From assembly GCA_023101725.1 (NCBI GenBank), contig JALJCO010001367.1, positions 40,925 to 104,924 of the forward strand: a stretch of 64,000 bases of DNA, in the 5' to 3' direction. The position numbers and the translations under genes were made by a program. Positions 44,271-54,308 of the stretch are shown piece after piece. Source of the DNA: Atherinomorus stipes (taxonomy: Eukaryota > Chordata > Actinopteri > Atheriniformes > Atherinidae). Numbering within the stretch: the stretch's first letter is position 1; every line of letters begins with the position of its first letter. The notes below the pieces were generated by a model. It was not told the DNA's origin, made no database searches, and saw nothing but the letters and a program-made list of their open reading frames with translations.

Positions 44271-45682
44271 TTCATTTTCTGTACTGCTTATTCAGTTCAG
44301 GGTCGCAGGGTTGCTGGAGCTAGGCATGTAACAATATAAAAATTTTATTTCATTGTTATTGTGACCAAAATCATCAGGGTTATCGATATTATCATGGTAT
44401 TGGTGAAATCTACTCAAAATGTTCAACACGTACACAAGACTTTGGCTCCTCATGGACTTAACCTAGATTATGATATTAAGCACTTTCTGTAAGATGAGAT
44501 ATATCTTTTAATATGAGATTCATGTTTTTAACTTTCTTACTTTATTTTTCCATAATATTTTTCCATAATGGTTTTCATGTATAGACAGCTTGTATGAAAT
44601 ATATTCTCTCAAGGTTGTAATGGTTCAGTATGACCATTGATGATTTATTGATTATGTGTATGCCTAACTCCTTCTGTGTCCCTTTGGATGAGCCGACCAA
44701 TTAGGGAACAGATGTTATATATATGGGAGGGGCATGCCCAGAAAAAGTTTGACCTGAGGAAGATCTGATGTGATCGAAACGATGGAATAAATGCAGCGGG
44801 GAGTAAGTGTGCAGGCTTTTTCTTTGATTCCACATAACTACGGCAGTAGCCTTGCACCTGGTGATGTGGGTATGTCTAAGGATTTTTACAACACGTACAC
44901 ACTAAAATCTTTTCACCAAGTTTCAATAAAAAAGAAAACTACAAGCACAATGGACTTTCTGTTGGCATAACATGTAGACATCAAAAATATAAATGTGCGT
45001 TAAAAATGCGTCTTATGACCATAAGAGGGTTCATCACTTTGTGCACTATTATAGATAAGAACCAAGAATACTTTTCTTCACATTCAGAGCTCAAGACCTG
45101 ATCTAGTCTGACAGATTTCAGAAGAACTGGTCCAGAAAGGAAACTTTAACTGTTTCATTACCTTAGTAGAAATAATCATATCACAGCAACACTATCATAT
45201 TAAATGTGGTAGAAACATTAAAATAATACCGTAAATAAAAAAGTTTCCTCCCAGCATCCTTAAAAAAAATCCAGAATACATCCAGACTTTAGACTTTGTC
45301 TTTTTAGAATGGAAAAATCTCCAGAGCTTCCATGTGATGCCTTCCTCCGTGTTTTCAGAGGCCAAACATGCAAACTGTGTCTGAGGGACTGATGCTGCTT
45401 TTCCTGGATATGAGCAGCATCACTGTGAGCTTCTCAAAGTATGATAAACACAGAGAGACAGCCATTCACACTCAAATCAATTAACCGAATGTCATGTCTT
45501 TGGATGGTGGGAGGAAGCTGTAGAACCCGGAGAGAACCCACGCATACGTGGGAGAACATGGTGGCTCCACACAGGAAGGCTGCTGTTGGAGTTGTTTGAA
45601 CCTCCTTCCCAAGCTGGGACTCGAACTAGTGACCTTCTTACTGTGAGGTTGTGGTGCTAACCATCATGCCACCGTGCAGCCA
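44271..45682 (-). repeat. tRNA-headed SINE on minus strand, split by an insertion
   Basis: The minus strand from 45682 starts with a tRNA-like head (B box 'agttcgagtcc') and continues 'gggttctctccgggttctac', matching a very common teleost SINE or LINE-tailed repeat. Its expected distal end ('cctgaactgaataagcagta' on minus) lies at 44271-44325. The block between about 44327 and 45460 is extra. Assignment of both parts to one copy is an inference. Confidence 0.45.
44327..45460. mobile_element. Insertion with a hAT-like left end
   Basis: The left end 'taggcatgtaacaatataaa' followed by 'ttattgtgaccaaaatcatc' resembles fish hAT elements. A clean right end and target duplication were not found. 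It contains a segment at 44640-44860 with 'cctgaggaagatctgatgtg' and 'gatcgaaacg', a motif seen in some vertebrate retroelements. Confidence 0.35.
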
Positions 45683-45927
45683 CGACCTTATTACTGGGAT
45701 TAAAAAAGATCCGCACTCATAAATGTATGGCAGTATTTTAATGAAAAATAAAGAAAGAACTGTACACTTGCAAAACTACTAAAATAACAGAAATAAACTA
45801 CACTAGAAAAAATTTCTGATGAAATTTTGAAAGCTGCCAAAGCAGCTGTTACCTGCGCCCAGCAGAGCGGCAGCCATGTTGCAAATATGGAACATGTGCT
45901 GCCAGATAAGGTCCTAAAGACACACAC

Positions 45928-46152
45928 TGTTGTAGTTTCTCTTACCCACAAGGTGGAGCTGTATGAACAGGGAAGCAGCAGAGTTGCTCTTTTATATGTT
46001 TGTCCCAGCTGACTTGCCGTATTTAAAAAAAGCAGACGTTCGCTGCCCGTTCTGGACTCTGTACTGCCGTACGTTATGGAATAACTTTTTGTGATAAAGT
46101 ACAGTCTCGGCAAAGCTTGTTGTGTGGTCCTTGATGCGATCAAGTTACTACA
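45928..46152 (+). repeat. 5' LTR of the gypsy element
   Basis: 225 bp starting TGTTGTAGTTTCTCTTACC and ending AAGTTACTACA. It matches the 3' LTR except for one extra T in 'gccgtatttaaa'. 'cttttatatg' is a possible TATA region. Confidence 0.95.
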
Positions 46153-46158
46153 TATTTT

Positions 46159-46170
46159 TGGCGACGAGGT
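46159..46170 (+). promoter_or_regulatory. Candidate tRNA primer-binding site
   Basis: TGGCGACGAGGT begins six bases after the 5' LTR. It starts with TGG, complementary to a tRNA CCA end. I do not assign the primer tRNA. Confidence 0.5.
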
Positions 46171-46324
46171 GAACTGGAAGTGTCCTCCTGTTTTTTTTTT
46201 GTTGTTAGCTGTAGCTGGATCAGAAGTGCTAAGCTAACTGCAGGCGCCTGCGTGAGTAGAAGCAGCGAGGAGGGCAGCAGCGGCATCGGAGGGAGACCAG
46301 AGAAGAGCGGAACGGCCCGTTCAG

Positions 46325-46789
46325 ATGGCGACGTACGGGACTATTGGCGAATTTGTGGAGGGAGACGAGAACTGGACCGAGTATGAGGAAAGGTTGGGAC
46401 ACTTTTTCTTTGCAAATGGAATAACGGAGGAGGCTAAAAAGCGCTCGATTCTCTTGAGTGTGTGTGGGGCAAAGACTTATAAGCTAATAAGAAACTTAGC
46501 CACACCACGGAAACCAGGGGAGATTCCATACGATGAACTGGTCCGGCTCGTGAGCAACCATCACAATCCCAAACCATCTTTAATAGTCCAACGTTTCAAG
46601 TTTCACAGCCACTTCAGAAAATCAGGTCAGTCTGTGGCTAACTTTGTAGCCGAGCTTCGACAGCTATCTGAGCACTGTGACTTCGGAGCAGTGTTAGATG
46701 ACATGCTCCGGGATAGACTTGTTTGCGGCATAAATGATGACGCCATTCAGCGCCGTTTGCTGGGGGGAAACTCCACCGCTGACTTTTAA
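46325..46789 (+). CDS. Gypsy gag, capsid-like part
   Basis: 154 codons encode the capsid-like portion of Gag, starting MATYGTIGEFVEGDENWTEY. It includes ILLSVCGAKTYKLIRNL and RFKFHSHFRKSGQSVANFVA, typical of the retrotransposon gag domain that forms the virus-like particle. The frame stops just before the zinc knuckles, which are in the +1 phase of the following ORF. The two frames overlap by 56 bases (46734-46789), and a G6 tract lies at 46762-46767 inside the overlap. In related elements capsid and zinc knuckles are continuous. So this is a programmed frameshift, a real one-base indel, or a homopolymer error. Confidence 0.85.
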   Translation: MATYGTIGEFVEGDENWTEYEERLGHFFFANGITEEAKKRSILLSVCGAKTYKLIRNLATPRKPGEIPYDELVRLVSNHHNPKPSLIVQRFKFHSHFRKSGQSVANFVAELRQLSEHCDFGAVLDDMLRDRLVCGINDDAIQRRLLGGNSTADF

Positions 46790-49700
46790 AAAAGCGCTAG
46801 AAATTTCTCAAGGCATGGAGATGGCGGCTAGTAATGCTAAGGATATCCAGAAAGGGCAAGCTGGATCACAGCCGGTGGCTGTTCATCACATAAAAAAAGA
46901 AGCAGCAAAAGTCACTAAGAAAGTGGAATGTTTTAGGTGTGGAGGTGTGCATTATGCAAATGACTGCAAATTCAAAGACACGGTATGTCATGGCTGCAAG
47001 AAAAAGGGACACTTGATGAAAAAGTGCAGAAGCACTAAGACCAAGGATAAGCCTGAAAAGAGGGGAGCTCAGCAGGTCCGTGCAGCCACACACTACGTAG
47101 ACGAAGCTGAAGAGGAGGCAGCTTGCGCATTTAACATGTTTGGGATAGAAACGGATGATGAACCACCTATGCCTTATTATGCCACAGTTACAGTAAACGG
47201 AAAGGACATCAAGTTCGAGATTGATTCAGGAGCTACAGCATCAGTAATCAGTGAGGAGACCTATAAGGCAACATGGGGATCTCGACCCCCACCCCTTTCT
47301 CCATCTAAGCTGAAACTGAGGACATATACAGGTCAGACTGTTCCTCAGGTGGGAGTTTTACATGCAAACATTGCAACAGGAGACCAGAGAACTGAGGGCA
47401 GACTTGTAGTAGCTAAAGGTAGCGGCCCCAGTCTTTTGGGCCGTGATTGGCTTAACAAAATCAAACTGAACTGGCATGAAATTAAGTACATGCAAACAAC
47501 AGAGGACATTTTGCATCAGTATGAGGAAGTGTTCAGAGAGGAACTGGGTACACTTAAAGGAACAACTGTGAAGCTCCACGTGGACCCAAACGCCACACCA
47601 CGTTTCTTTAAGCCCAGAGCAGTGCCATACGCGATGAAAAGGAAAGTGGAAGAAGAGCTTGAACGCTTACAGACAATGGGGATCATTGAGCCTGTCCAGT
47701 TCTCAAAGTGGGCGGCTCCCATTGTGCCTGTCATGAAACCAGATAAAGCCGTGCGGATATGTGGAGATTATAAACTCACCGTAAACCAAGTCTCAAAACT
47801 GGAGGAGTACCCATTACCGCGGGTGGACGACTTGTTTGCAACGCTGGCAGGTGGTAAGCTGTTTACAAAACTGGACATGAGCCACGCTTACCAACAGCTA
47901 CTCCTGGACAACGATTCAAGGGAATATGTCACAATAAACACGCACAAGGGACTATTTCGTTACAATCGACTGGTTTTTGGTGTGGCATCCAGCCCTGCCA
48001 TTTTCCAGAGAACAATGGACACACTGTTGCAAGGGATTCCACGAGTGGCGGCCTATTTGGATGACATTCTCATTACAGGAGCTACTGAGGCTGAGCATCT
48101 AAGCAACTTGGAGCAGGTGCTTAAAAGGCTGTCTAGCGCAGGACTAAGACTGAAACGGGACAAATGTGTCTTCATGGCACCAAGTGTGACTTATCTGGGG
48201 CATAAGATAACTGCTGAAGGACTGTGCCCAGTGGAGGACAAAGTCAGGGCTATTAAAGAAGCTCCAAGTCCAAAGAACGTCACTGAACTCAGATCATTTC
48301 TGGGTATGGTAAACTATTATGGAAAGTTCCTCCAAGACCTCTCTAAGGTTTTGGCTCCGCTTTACAAACTGCTGCACAATGACGCAAAGTGGCAGTGGAG
48401 TGATGAACAGGAAGAAGCGTTTAAAAGAGTGAAAGAGCTCCTCCACTCAGCAAAACTGCTTGTTCATTATGATCCAGACAAGGAGATTACCCTCTCTTGT
48501 GATGCCTCGCCCTATGGCGTGGGGGCAGTTATATCACACGTCATGGAGGATGGGTCTGAGAAGCCCATTGGTTTCGCTTCACGTACGCTGTCGGCTGCAG
48601 AGAAGGGTTACTCACAGTTAGACAAAGAAGGTCTAGCAATTGTGTTTGCTGTAAAACGGTTTCATCAGTACTTGTATGGCCGTGCTTTCAAAATTCACAC
48701 AGACCATAAACCGCTGATGAGCCTGTTTGGTGAGAACCGCTGCATTCCCCCTCTAGCCTCTGCCCGCATCCAGCGGTGGGCACTAACATTGTCAGCCTAT
48801 CAGTATAGTATTGTGTACAGAGCAGGAAGGGACAATGCAAATGCTGATGCCTTGAGCCGCCTACCACTGCCTGAAACTCCTGCCTCTGCACACGTGTATC
48901 CAGAGACTGTCTTTGCACTAGAGAAGTTGGCTGAAACGCCTGTAAAAGCTGCACAGATCAGAAAATGGACAGAAAAAGATCCGATCCTGTCCAAAGTGAA
49001 GATGTACTTGTTACAAGGCTGGCCCAGTGCTATTCACAGTGAGGAATTGGCACCATATGTGAAACGGAAGATGGAACTTGGCCTACAGGATGGCTGCATT
49101 TTCTGGGGGATGAGAGTCGTCGTACCTCCCCCAGGGCGTTCACAGATTGTGGAAGAGATACATGAGACACACCCAGGAATTTCAAGGATGAAAGGTCTGG
49201 CAAGATCCTATGTCTGGTGGCCAAAGATGGACTTGGACCTGGAAAACAAGGTAAAATCTTGCTCACAGTGCCAGACTAACCAGAAAATGCCGCCACCAGC
49301 CCCTTTACATCCATGGGAATGGCCAGACCGCCCCTGGTCCAGGCTACACCTGGACTTTGCCGGTCCTTTCATGGGACAGATGTTTTTGGTCATGGTTGAC
49401 GCTCACTCTAAATGGCTAGAATGTCACATCATGAACAACATAACAGCTCCCTTAACCGTAGAGAAACTCAGACAAGTGTTTGCAGTCCATGGTTTACCTG
49501 ACACTTTGGTCACAGATAATGGTCCGACATTCTGCAGTGAGCTGTTCAGTGATTTCATGGAACAGAATGGAATCCATCACATTCGCACAGCTCCTTTCCA
49601 TCCTGCCTCTAATGGATTGGCTGAACGAGCTGTCCAGACAGTGAAGGAAGGTCTAAAGAGGATGACAGGTGACTCTTTAAGTACAAGGCTGTCACGTTTC

Positions 49701-50306
49701 CTTTTCAAATATCGCCTCACACCTCAGACCACTACGGCTCGTACACCGGCAGAAATGCTGATGGGACGTAGGCCCAAGTCAAGGCTGGATCTGCTGCGTC
49801 CAGACATGAAAGCAAAGGTGTTAAGGAAGCAGGAAAAGCAGAAGGAAGGTCATGATCTACATGCACGAGAGAGACAGCTCAACCCAGGTGACAAGGTTTA
49901 TGTGAGAAATTTTGGCACCAATTCAAATCAACAATGGCTGCCAGGAGTTGTCCAGACACAGAGTGGTCCTGTTTCCTATGTTGTTGAACTGTCAGATGGA
50001 CGAGTTTTCCGGAGACATCAAGACCATGTGCGCCAGCGTCATGATAAACACCCCGAGATGGTCAGCTCTTCAGAGTTAACCCCGTTAACTACTGTGGGAA
50101 CATGTCCACCAGAAGAAGTGCCCCAGGAGGAAATGTCTGTACCACCGGTGGAGGATAAACAGCCACACACTGATACCCAAGCTCCTTCAGTGACTGCTGC
50201 GGAGGATCTGCCCAAAACACCATCACCAGCTGTAACAGCTGAATCACAAGGAACTGTGCGCAGATCGCAGCGTGCTCGAAAACCTCCTGACAGACTGAAT
50301 GTTTAA
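46734..50306 (+). CDS. Gypsy pol (nucleocapsid knuckles, PR, RT, RNase H, IN)
   Basis: An unbroken frame of 1,190 codons. Two zinc knuckles lie at about residues 66-98 (CFRCGGVHYANDC, CHGCKKKGHLMKKC; the first is one residue short between Cys 2 and His). An aspartic protease DSGA lies at 164-167. Reverse transcriptase spans about 280-480 with YLDD at 441-444. RNase H spans about 580-710 (CDASPYGVGAV, HTDHKPL). Integrase has an HHCC-type zinc region near 810-846 and a DD35E triad (D874, D928, E964), then a GPY/F-like stretch with SGPVSYVV. The enzymes copy RNA into DNA and insert it. All catalytic residues I can check are present. The first codons (MMTPFSAV...) are only the upstream part of the shifted frame, so this start is not a natural initiation site. 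Confidence 0.93.
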   Translation: MMTPFSAVCWGETPPLTFKKALEISQGMEMAASNAKDIQKGQAGSQPVAVHHIKKEAAKVTKKVECFRCGGVHYANDCKFKDTVCHGCKKKGHLMKKCRSTKTKDKPEKRGAQQVRAATHYVDEAEEEAACAFNMFGIETDDEPPMPYYATVTVNGKDIKFEIDSGATASVISEETYKATWGSRPPPLSPSKLKLRTYTGQTVPQVGVLHANIATGDQRTEGRLVVAKGSGPSLLGRDWLNKIKLNWHEIKYMQTTEDILHQYEEVFREELGTLKGTTVKLHVDPNATPRFFKPRAVPYAMKRKVEEELERLQTMGIIEPVQFSKWAAPIVPVMKPDKAVRICGDYKLTVNQVSKLEEYPLPRVDDLFATLAGGKLFTKLDMSHAYQQLLLDNDSREYVTINTHKGLFRYNRLVFGVASSPAIFQRTMDTLLQGIPRVAAYLDDILITGATEAEHLSNLEQVLKRLSSAGLRLKRDKCVFMAPSVTYLGHKITAEGLCPVEDKVRAIKEAPSPKNVTELRSFLGMVNYYGKFLQDLSKVLAPLYKLLHNDAKWQWSDEQEEAFKRVKELLHSAKLLVHYDPDKEITLSCDASPYGVGAVISHVMEDGSEKPIGFASRTLSAAEKGYSQLDKEGLAIVFAVKRFHQYLYGRAFKIHTDHKPLMSLFGENRCIPPLASARIQRWALTLSAYQYSIVYRAGRDNANADALSRLPLPETPASAHVYPETVFALEKLAETPVKAAQIRKWTEKDPILSKVKMYLLQGWPSAIHSEELAPYVKRKMELGLQDGCIFWGMRVVVPPPGRSQIVEEIHETHPGISRMKGLARSYVWWPKMDLDLENKVKSCSQCQTNQKMPPPAPLHPWEWPDRPWSRLHLDFAGPFMGQMFLVMVDAHSKWLECHIMNNITAPLTVEKLRQVFAVHGLPDTLVTDNGPTFCSELFSDFMEQNGIHHIRTAPFHPASNGLAERAVQTVKEGLKRMTGDSLSTRLSRFLFKYRLTPQTTTARTPAEMLMGRRPKSRLDLLRPDMKAKVLRKQEKQKEGHDLHARERQLNPGDKVYVRNFGTNSNQQWLPGVVQTQSGPVSYVVELSDGRVFRRHQDHVRQRHDKHPEMVSSSELTPLTTVGTCPPEEVPQEEMSVPPVEDKQPHTDTQAPSVTAAEDLPKTPSPAVTAESQGTVRRSQRARKPPDRLNV

Positions 50307-50465
50307 AGTGTCTTTGTTTCCCCTATAAATGTGCTTTATGTCAAGTTCTGAAGATATGTACTCAGTATGGGTAATTGTGGTTAAAGAATTAATAATAGTT
50401 GAGGTTTTAAGTAACTGCCACACTACCAGTTCTTATAAAAAAAAAAACAAACTTTGAAGCTTAGT

Positions 50466-50475
50466 GAGGGAGGAG
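50466..50475 (+). promoter_or_regulatory. Polypurine tract
   Basis: 'gagggaggag' directly precedes the 3' LTR, where plus-strand DNA synthesis is primed in LTR elements. Confidence 0.8.
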
Positions 50476-50699
50476 TGTTGTAGTTTCTCTTACCCACAAG
50501 GTGGAGCTGTATGAACAGGGAAGCAGCAGAGTTGCTCTTTTATATGTTTGTCCCAGCTGACTTGCCGTATTAAAAAAAGCAGACGTTCGCTGCCCGTTCT
50601 GGACTCTGTACTGCCGTACGTTATGGAATAACTTTTTGTGATAAAGTACAGTCTCGGCAAAGCTTGTTGTGTGGTCCTTGATGCGATCAAGTTACTACA
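50476..50699 (+). repeat. 3' LTR of the gypsy element
   Basis: 224 bp, one base shorter than the 5' LTR in the T/A tract and otherwise identical by eye. It is followed by the CACAC target duplicate. Confidence 0.95.
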
Positions 50700-51151
50700 C
50701 ACACCTACAGGTTAATGTGTGTGTGTGACAGAGAGAAGAGAGAGGGGGGATGAGAAGAGAGGGAGGTGCACTATTGTGCATTCCTTTACAGGGAGTGCAG
50801 AATTATTAGGCAAATAAGTATTTTGACCACATCATCCTTTTTATGCATGTTGTCTTACTCCAAGCTGTATAGGCCGAAAGCCTACTACCAATTAAGCTTA
50901 TCAGGTGATTGCATCTCTGTAATAACAAGGGGTGTGGTCTAATGACATCAACACTCTATATCAGGTGTATTAGGCAAACAGAATTATTAGGCAACTTAAC
51001 AAAAAACAAATATATACCCATTTCAGTTATTTATTTTCACCAAGGAAACCAATATAACAGCTCAACATTCACAAATATACATTTCTGACATTCAAAAACA
51101 AAACAAAAACAAATCAGTGAGCAATATAGCCACCTTTCTTTGCAAGGACAC

Positions 51152-51762
51152 TCAAAAGCTGCCATCCATGGATCCTGTCAGTGTTTTGATCTGTTCACCA
51201 TCAACATTGCGTGCAGCAGCAACCACAGCCTCCCAGACACTGTTCAGAGAGGTGGACTGTTTTCCCTCCTTGTAAATCTCACATTTGATGAGGAACCACA
51301 GGTTCTCTATGGGGTTCAGATCAGGTGAACAAGGAGGCCATGTCATTAGTTTTTTTCTTTTAGACCCTTTCTTGCCAGCCACGCTGTGGAGTACTTGGAT
51401 GCGTGTGATGGAGCATTGTCCTGCAAGAAAGTCATGTTTTTCTTGAAGGATGCAGACTTCTTCCTGTACCACTGCTTGAAGAAGGTGTCTTCCAGAAACT
51501 GGCAGTAGGACTGGGAGTTGAGCTTGACTCCATCCTCAACCCGAAAAGGCCCCACTAGCTCATCCTTGATGATAACAGCCCATATCAGTACCCCACCTCC
51601 ACCTTGCTGGCGTCTGAGTCGGACTGGAGCTCTCTGCCCTTTACCGATCCAGCCACGGGCCCATCCATCTGGCCCATCAAGACTCAGTCTCATTTCATCA
51701 GTCCATAAAACCTTAAAAAAGTCAGTCTTGAGATATTTCTTGGCCCAGTCTTGACGTTTCAT
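51152..51762 (-). pseudogene. Tc1-family transposase, frame-broken
   Basis: The minus strand from 51762 reads KRQDWAKKYLKTDFFKVLWT then DEMRLSLDGPDGW, with the first catalytic Asp, then FLQDNAPSHASKY with the second. After a phase change near an A/T-rich run at about 51350-51365 the next frame gives KLMTWPPCSPDLNPIENLWF with the catalytic Glu, fitting a DD34E enzyme. Downstream it ends in TGSMDGSF. Earlier N-terminal DNA-binding segments continue to about 52200 but are split by a SINE. The gene cannot produce an active transposase. Confidence 0.85.
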
Positions 51763-51942
51763 CTTGTGTGTCTGGCAAAACTGCTGGCAAGTGGCCTCTT
51801 GGCAGCTGCATGCTTGACTTTTTTCAGTTCATTGGCAGTTATTTTGCGCCTTGGTTTTTCCACGTTTCTTGCGACCCTGTTGACTATTTTGAATTAAACG
51901 CTTGATTGTTCAATGATCACGCTTCAGAAGCTTGGCAATTTT

Positions 51943-52152
51943 TATTTTTTTTTTTTTTTTTAAAGGATTTTTTTGGGCTCTAGTGACCTTTGTATGACAG
52001 TGTACAATGACAGGAAAGGGGCAGAGAGAGTGGGGAGTGACATGCAGCAGGGGGACCTGGACCGGGAATTAAACTGGGGCCAACTGTGCTGAGGAGGTGT
52101 AGCCTCTGTTCATGGGGCAGCTGCTCAACCAACTGAGCTAAACACCCGCCCC
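51943..52152 (-). repeat. tRNA-derived SINE inserted in the Tc1 remnant
   Basis: The minus strand starts with a tRNA-like head: 'tttagctcagttggttgag' contains a clear A box, and 'agtttaattcccggtcc' fits a decayed B box. The body is 'tgctgcatgtcactcccc' and 'ctctgccccttt', and the 3' end is a poly-A run (poly-T at about 51945-51960). Target duplications 'gcttggcaatttt' lie at 51930-51942 and 52157-52169; extended to 17 bp they have one mismatch. Confidence 0.9.
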
Positions 52153-52200
52153 AGAGGCTTGGCAATTTTAAGAGTGCTGCATCCCTCTGCAAGATATCTC

Positions 52201-52929
52201 CGCCAGTAGACCGTCCACCATTGCAACGGGGGCGTTTCTGTACATGTGTAATGAGAACAGATGAGAATCTGACTTTTTTTTCTCAACAATATGGAGGAAA
52301 TCTAGAAGGACTGTCGCATTCCTGGTTGTTAGAACATCAGAGGAAAACTTTAATGTGGTAATAAATGAATAAGAAGATCACAGACGTTTATTTCATGAAG
52401 ATTTCTGCCATCTGTGTCAAAACTGGCCACTGCTCCATCCACCGTGTATCAGTGTGTTCGTATCGGGAGGAATATTGGACACACAGAGCAGAGGAGGAAT
52501 AACTTGCTGCCACAGCGGAGAAAACACTGGATTTGATCTCCAACAACAAAAACACTGTAAATCATAGTGAACAATCATTAATCTGACACTTTATTTCACG
52601 TATCTATACTCCCAAAAATGACGCACCGCATAACGTCATCATGCTAGCTAATGCTAACAGAGACAGCTGTGGTGTTGCTGAGAGTTAATGACTAATCTGG
52701 GAGATATTGTGAAATATCAGGTTATTTGCTCTGATCAGGGCAACGTTGGGACCAGAAAATAAAATCACTTCCAGTCAGAAACACAAACGGATCAGGAAGA
52801 CGGTGTCCTGCAGCCTTTAGTTTCATCTGCAGGACATGTGAAGGCTACGTGTTCTGTTTTTTGAACGAGATGTGTGTGTTACTCCAGTATGCTCCTTAAA
52901 CACTTTGTTTAGCCCCACAGAGATTCTGA
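52201..52929. other. Unassigned non-coding sequence
   Basis: No gene or named repeat was recognised. Confidence 0.5.
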
Positions 52930-53660
52930 AAAGCATTTATGGAGGTGAAAAAGATGAGAATCAGCACTTCCAAATCCGAGACCATGGTCCTCACGTGGAA
53001 AAGGGTGGAGTGTCCTCTCCTGGTCGGGAGTGAGGTCCTGCCCCAGGTGGAGGAGTTCAAGTATCTCGGGGTCTTGTTCATGAGTGAGGGGAAAATGGAG
53101 CGGGAGATGGACAGACGGATCGGTGCGGCATCTGCAGTAATGCAGACTCTGCATCGGACCGTCGTGGTGAAGCAAGAGCTGAGCCAGAAGGCAAAGCTCT
53201 CGATTTACCGTCCATCTACGTTCCTACCCTCAAATATGGCCATGAGCTGTGGGTCATGACTGAAAGAACGAGATCGCGGGTACAAGCAGCCGAAATGAGT
53301 GGCCGGGCTCTCCCTTAGAGATAGGGTGAGGAGCTCAGTCATCCTGGAGGGACTCAAAGTAGAGCCGCTGCTCCTCTGTATAGAGAGGAGCCAGATGAAG
53401 AGGCTCGGGCATCTGGTCAGGATGCCTCCTGGACGCCTCCCTGGTGAGGTGTTCCAGGCACGTCCCACCGGGACCAGACCAAGGGGGAGACCCACGACAC
53501 GCTGGAGGGACTACGTCTCCCGGCTGGCCTGGGAGCGCCTCGAGATCCCCCGGATGAGCTGGCGGCTGTGGCCGGGGTGAGGGAAGTCTGGGCTTCCCTG
53601 CTTAGGCAGCTGCCCCCGCGACCCGACCTCGGATAAGCGGAAGAAGATGGATGGATGGAA
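52930..53660 (+). pseudogene. Rex3-like (RTE) LINE, 5'-truncated ORF2 C-terminus and 3' tail
   Basis: Two plus-strand frames (52939-53259 and 53299-53580) encode the C-terminal region of a fish RTE-type LINE. The first has QVEEFKYLGVLFMSEGKMER, RRIGAASAVMQTLHRTVVVK and LSQKAKLSIYR. The second has GLSLRDRVRSSVILEGLKVE, MKRLGHLVRMPPGRLPGEVF and RWRDYVSRLAWERLEIP. The two are out of phase and a short piece is missing between them. The copy ends 'agatggatggatgg', consistent with the short tandem tail of Rex3. Only the last part of the reverse transcriptase protein is present, so it is a dead copy. Confidence 0.85.
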
Positions 53661-54308
53661 AAAGTTACTGAGTTCTGCTTTAAATTTTCTTGTGTAAATT
53701 TACAAAAGTAAATTGAAAGATATTGCAGCGCAGCGTATCTTGCTGTGAAGTCATCTCATGCTCACACCGCGACACGTCGGATATGTACGGCTGGATAATC
53801 GGAGTCACTGCAGAACGGTGCTGTTTGATGACATATTGATGAAGAAATGTTATAAATGTTATTATTTTGTGTTGATTCATCTTATTAACCTCTGGAATAA
53901 CGTTAGCATGGACAATCCATGTCTGCAGCTGCTGAAGGTGGAGGAGAGAGTAGAAACTCAGGTTTCTCAACATAACCTGCCAGATAGCAGTTTATGTCCA
54001 GAGTCTGCTGCCATGGTGACGGACTCAGAGTTTCAGATGTTCCTCTCTCTGGAACCGATGATAACCCTGAGATGAGGGAAACTCAGAAGTTGCGTTCCAG
54101 GACCTGGACCTGAACCGTGTCCCAGCCATGCAGGAGGAAGTGACGGACCAGTGAGGTGAGGGTTTATTTGTTGTGTCATGTTTTGTTTGCGGCCCCGGAA
54201 GCAGAGGTGGATGACTTTGCCAGTTGAGGCTGGCATATTTGAGCCCACATATTTTACAGCTGAATGTTAACACAGTTTTCAGAGGATACCAAGCCATGAA
54301 TGGGGATT
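53661..54308. other. Unassigned non-coding sequence
   Basis: No exon or element was identified with confidence. Confidence 0.5.

Larger units (their letters stand above)
45928..50699 (+). mobile_element. Young, structurally complete Ty3/gypsy LTR retrotransposon
   Basis: The element spans 4,772 bp between 5-bp direct repeats CACAC (45923-45927 and 50700-50704). It has TG...CA-ended LTRs, a candidate primer site, gag, pol in the order protease, reverse transcriptase, RNase H, integrase, and a polypurine tract. That order defines Ty3/gypsy. The integrase and RT resemble K02A2.6-like proteins of fish and invertebrates, suggesting a mag-like lineage (inference). The LTRs differ by a single-base indel by eye, so insertion was recent. 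The only visible break is a one-base phase change between gag and pol. Confidence 0.95.
50789..52200 (-). mobile_element. Tc1-like transposon remnant, right end lost, carrying a SINE
   Basis: The left end 'cagggagtgcagaattatta' follows a TA at 50787-50788 and 'attattaggcaa' recurs inward at about 50980. The transposase lies on the minus strand. Homology stops near 52200 ('gagatatcttgcagaggg' on minus), so the N-terminal coding part and the right inverted repeat are gone. A SINE is inserted at 51943-52152. Confidence 0.8.
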
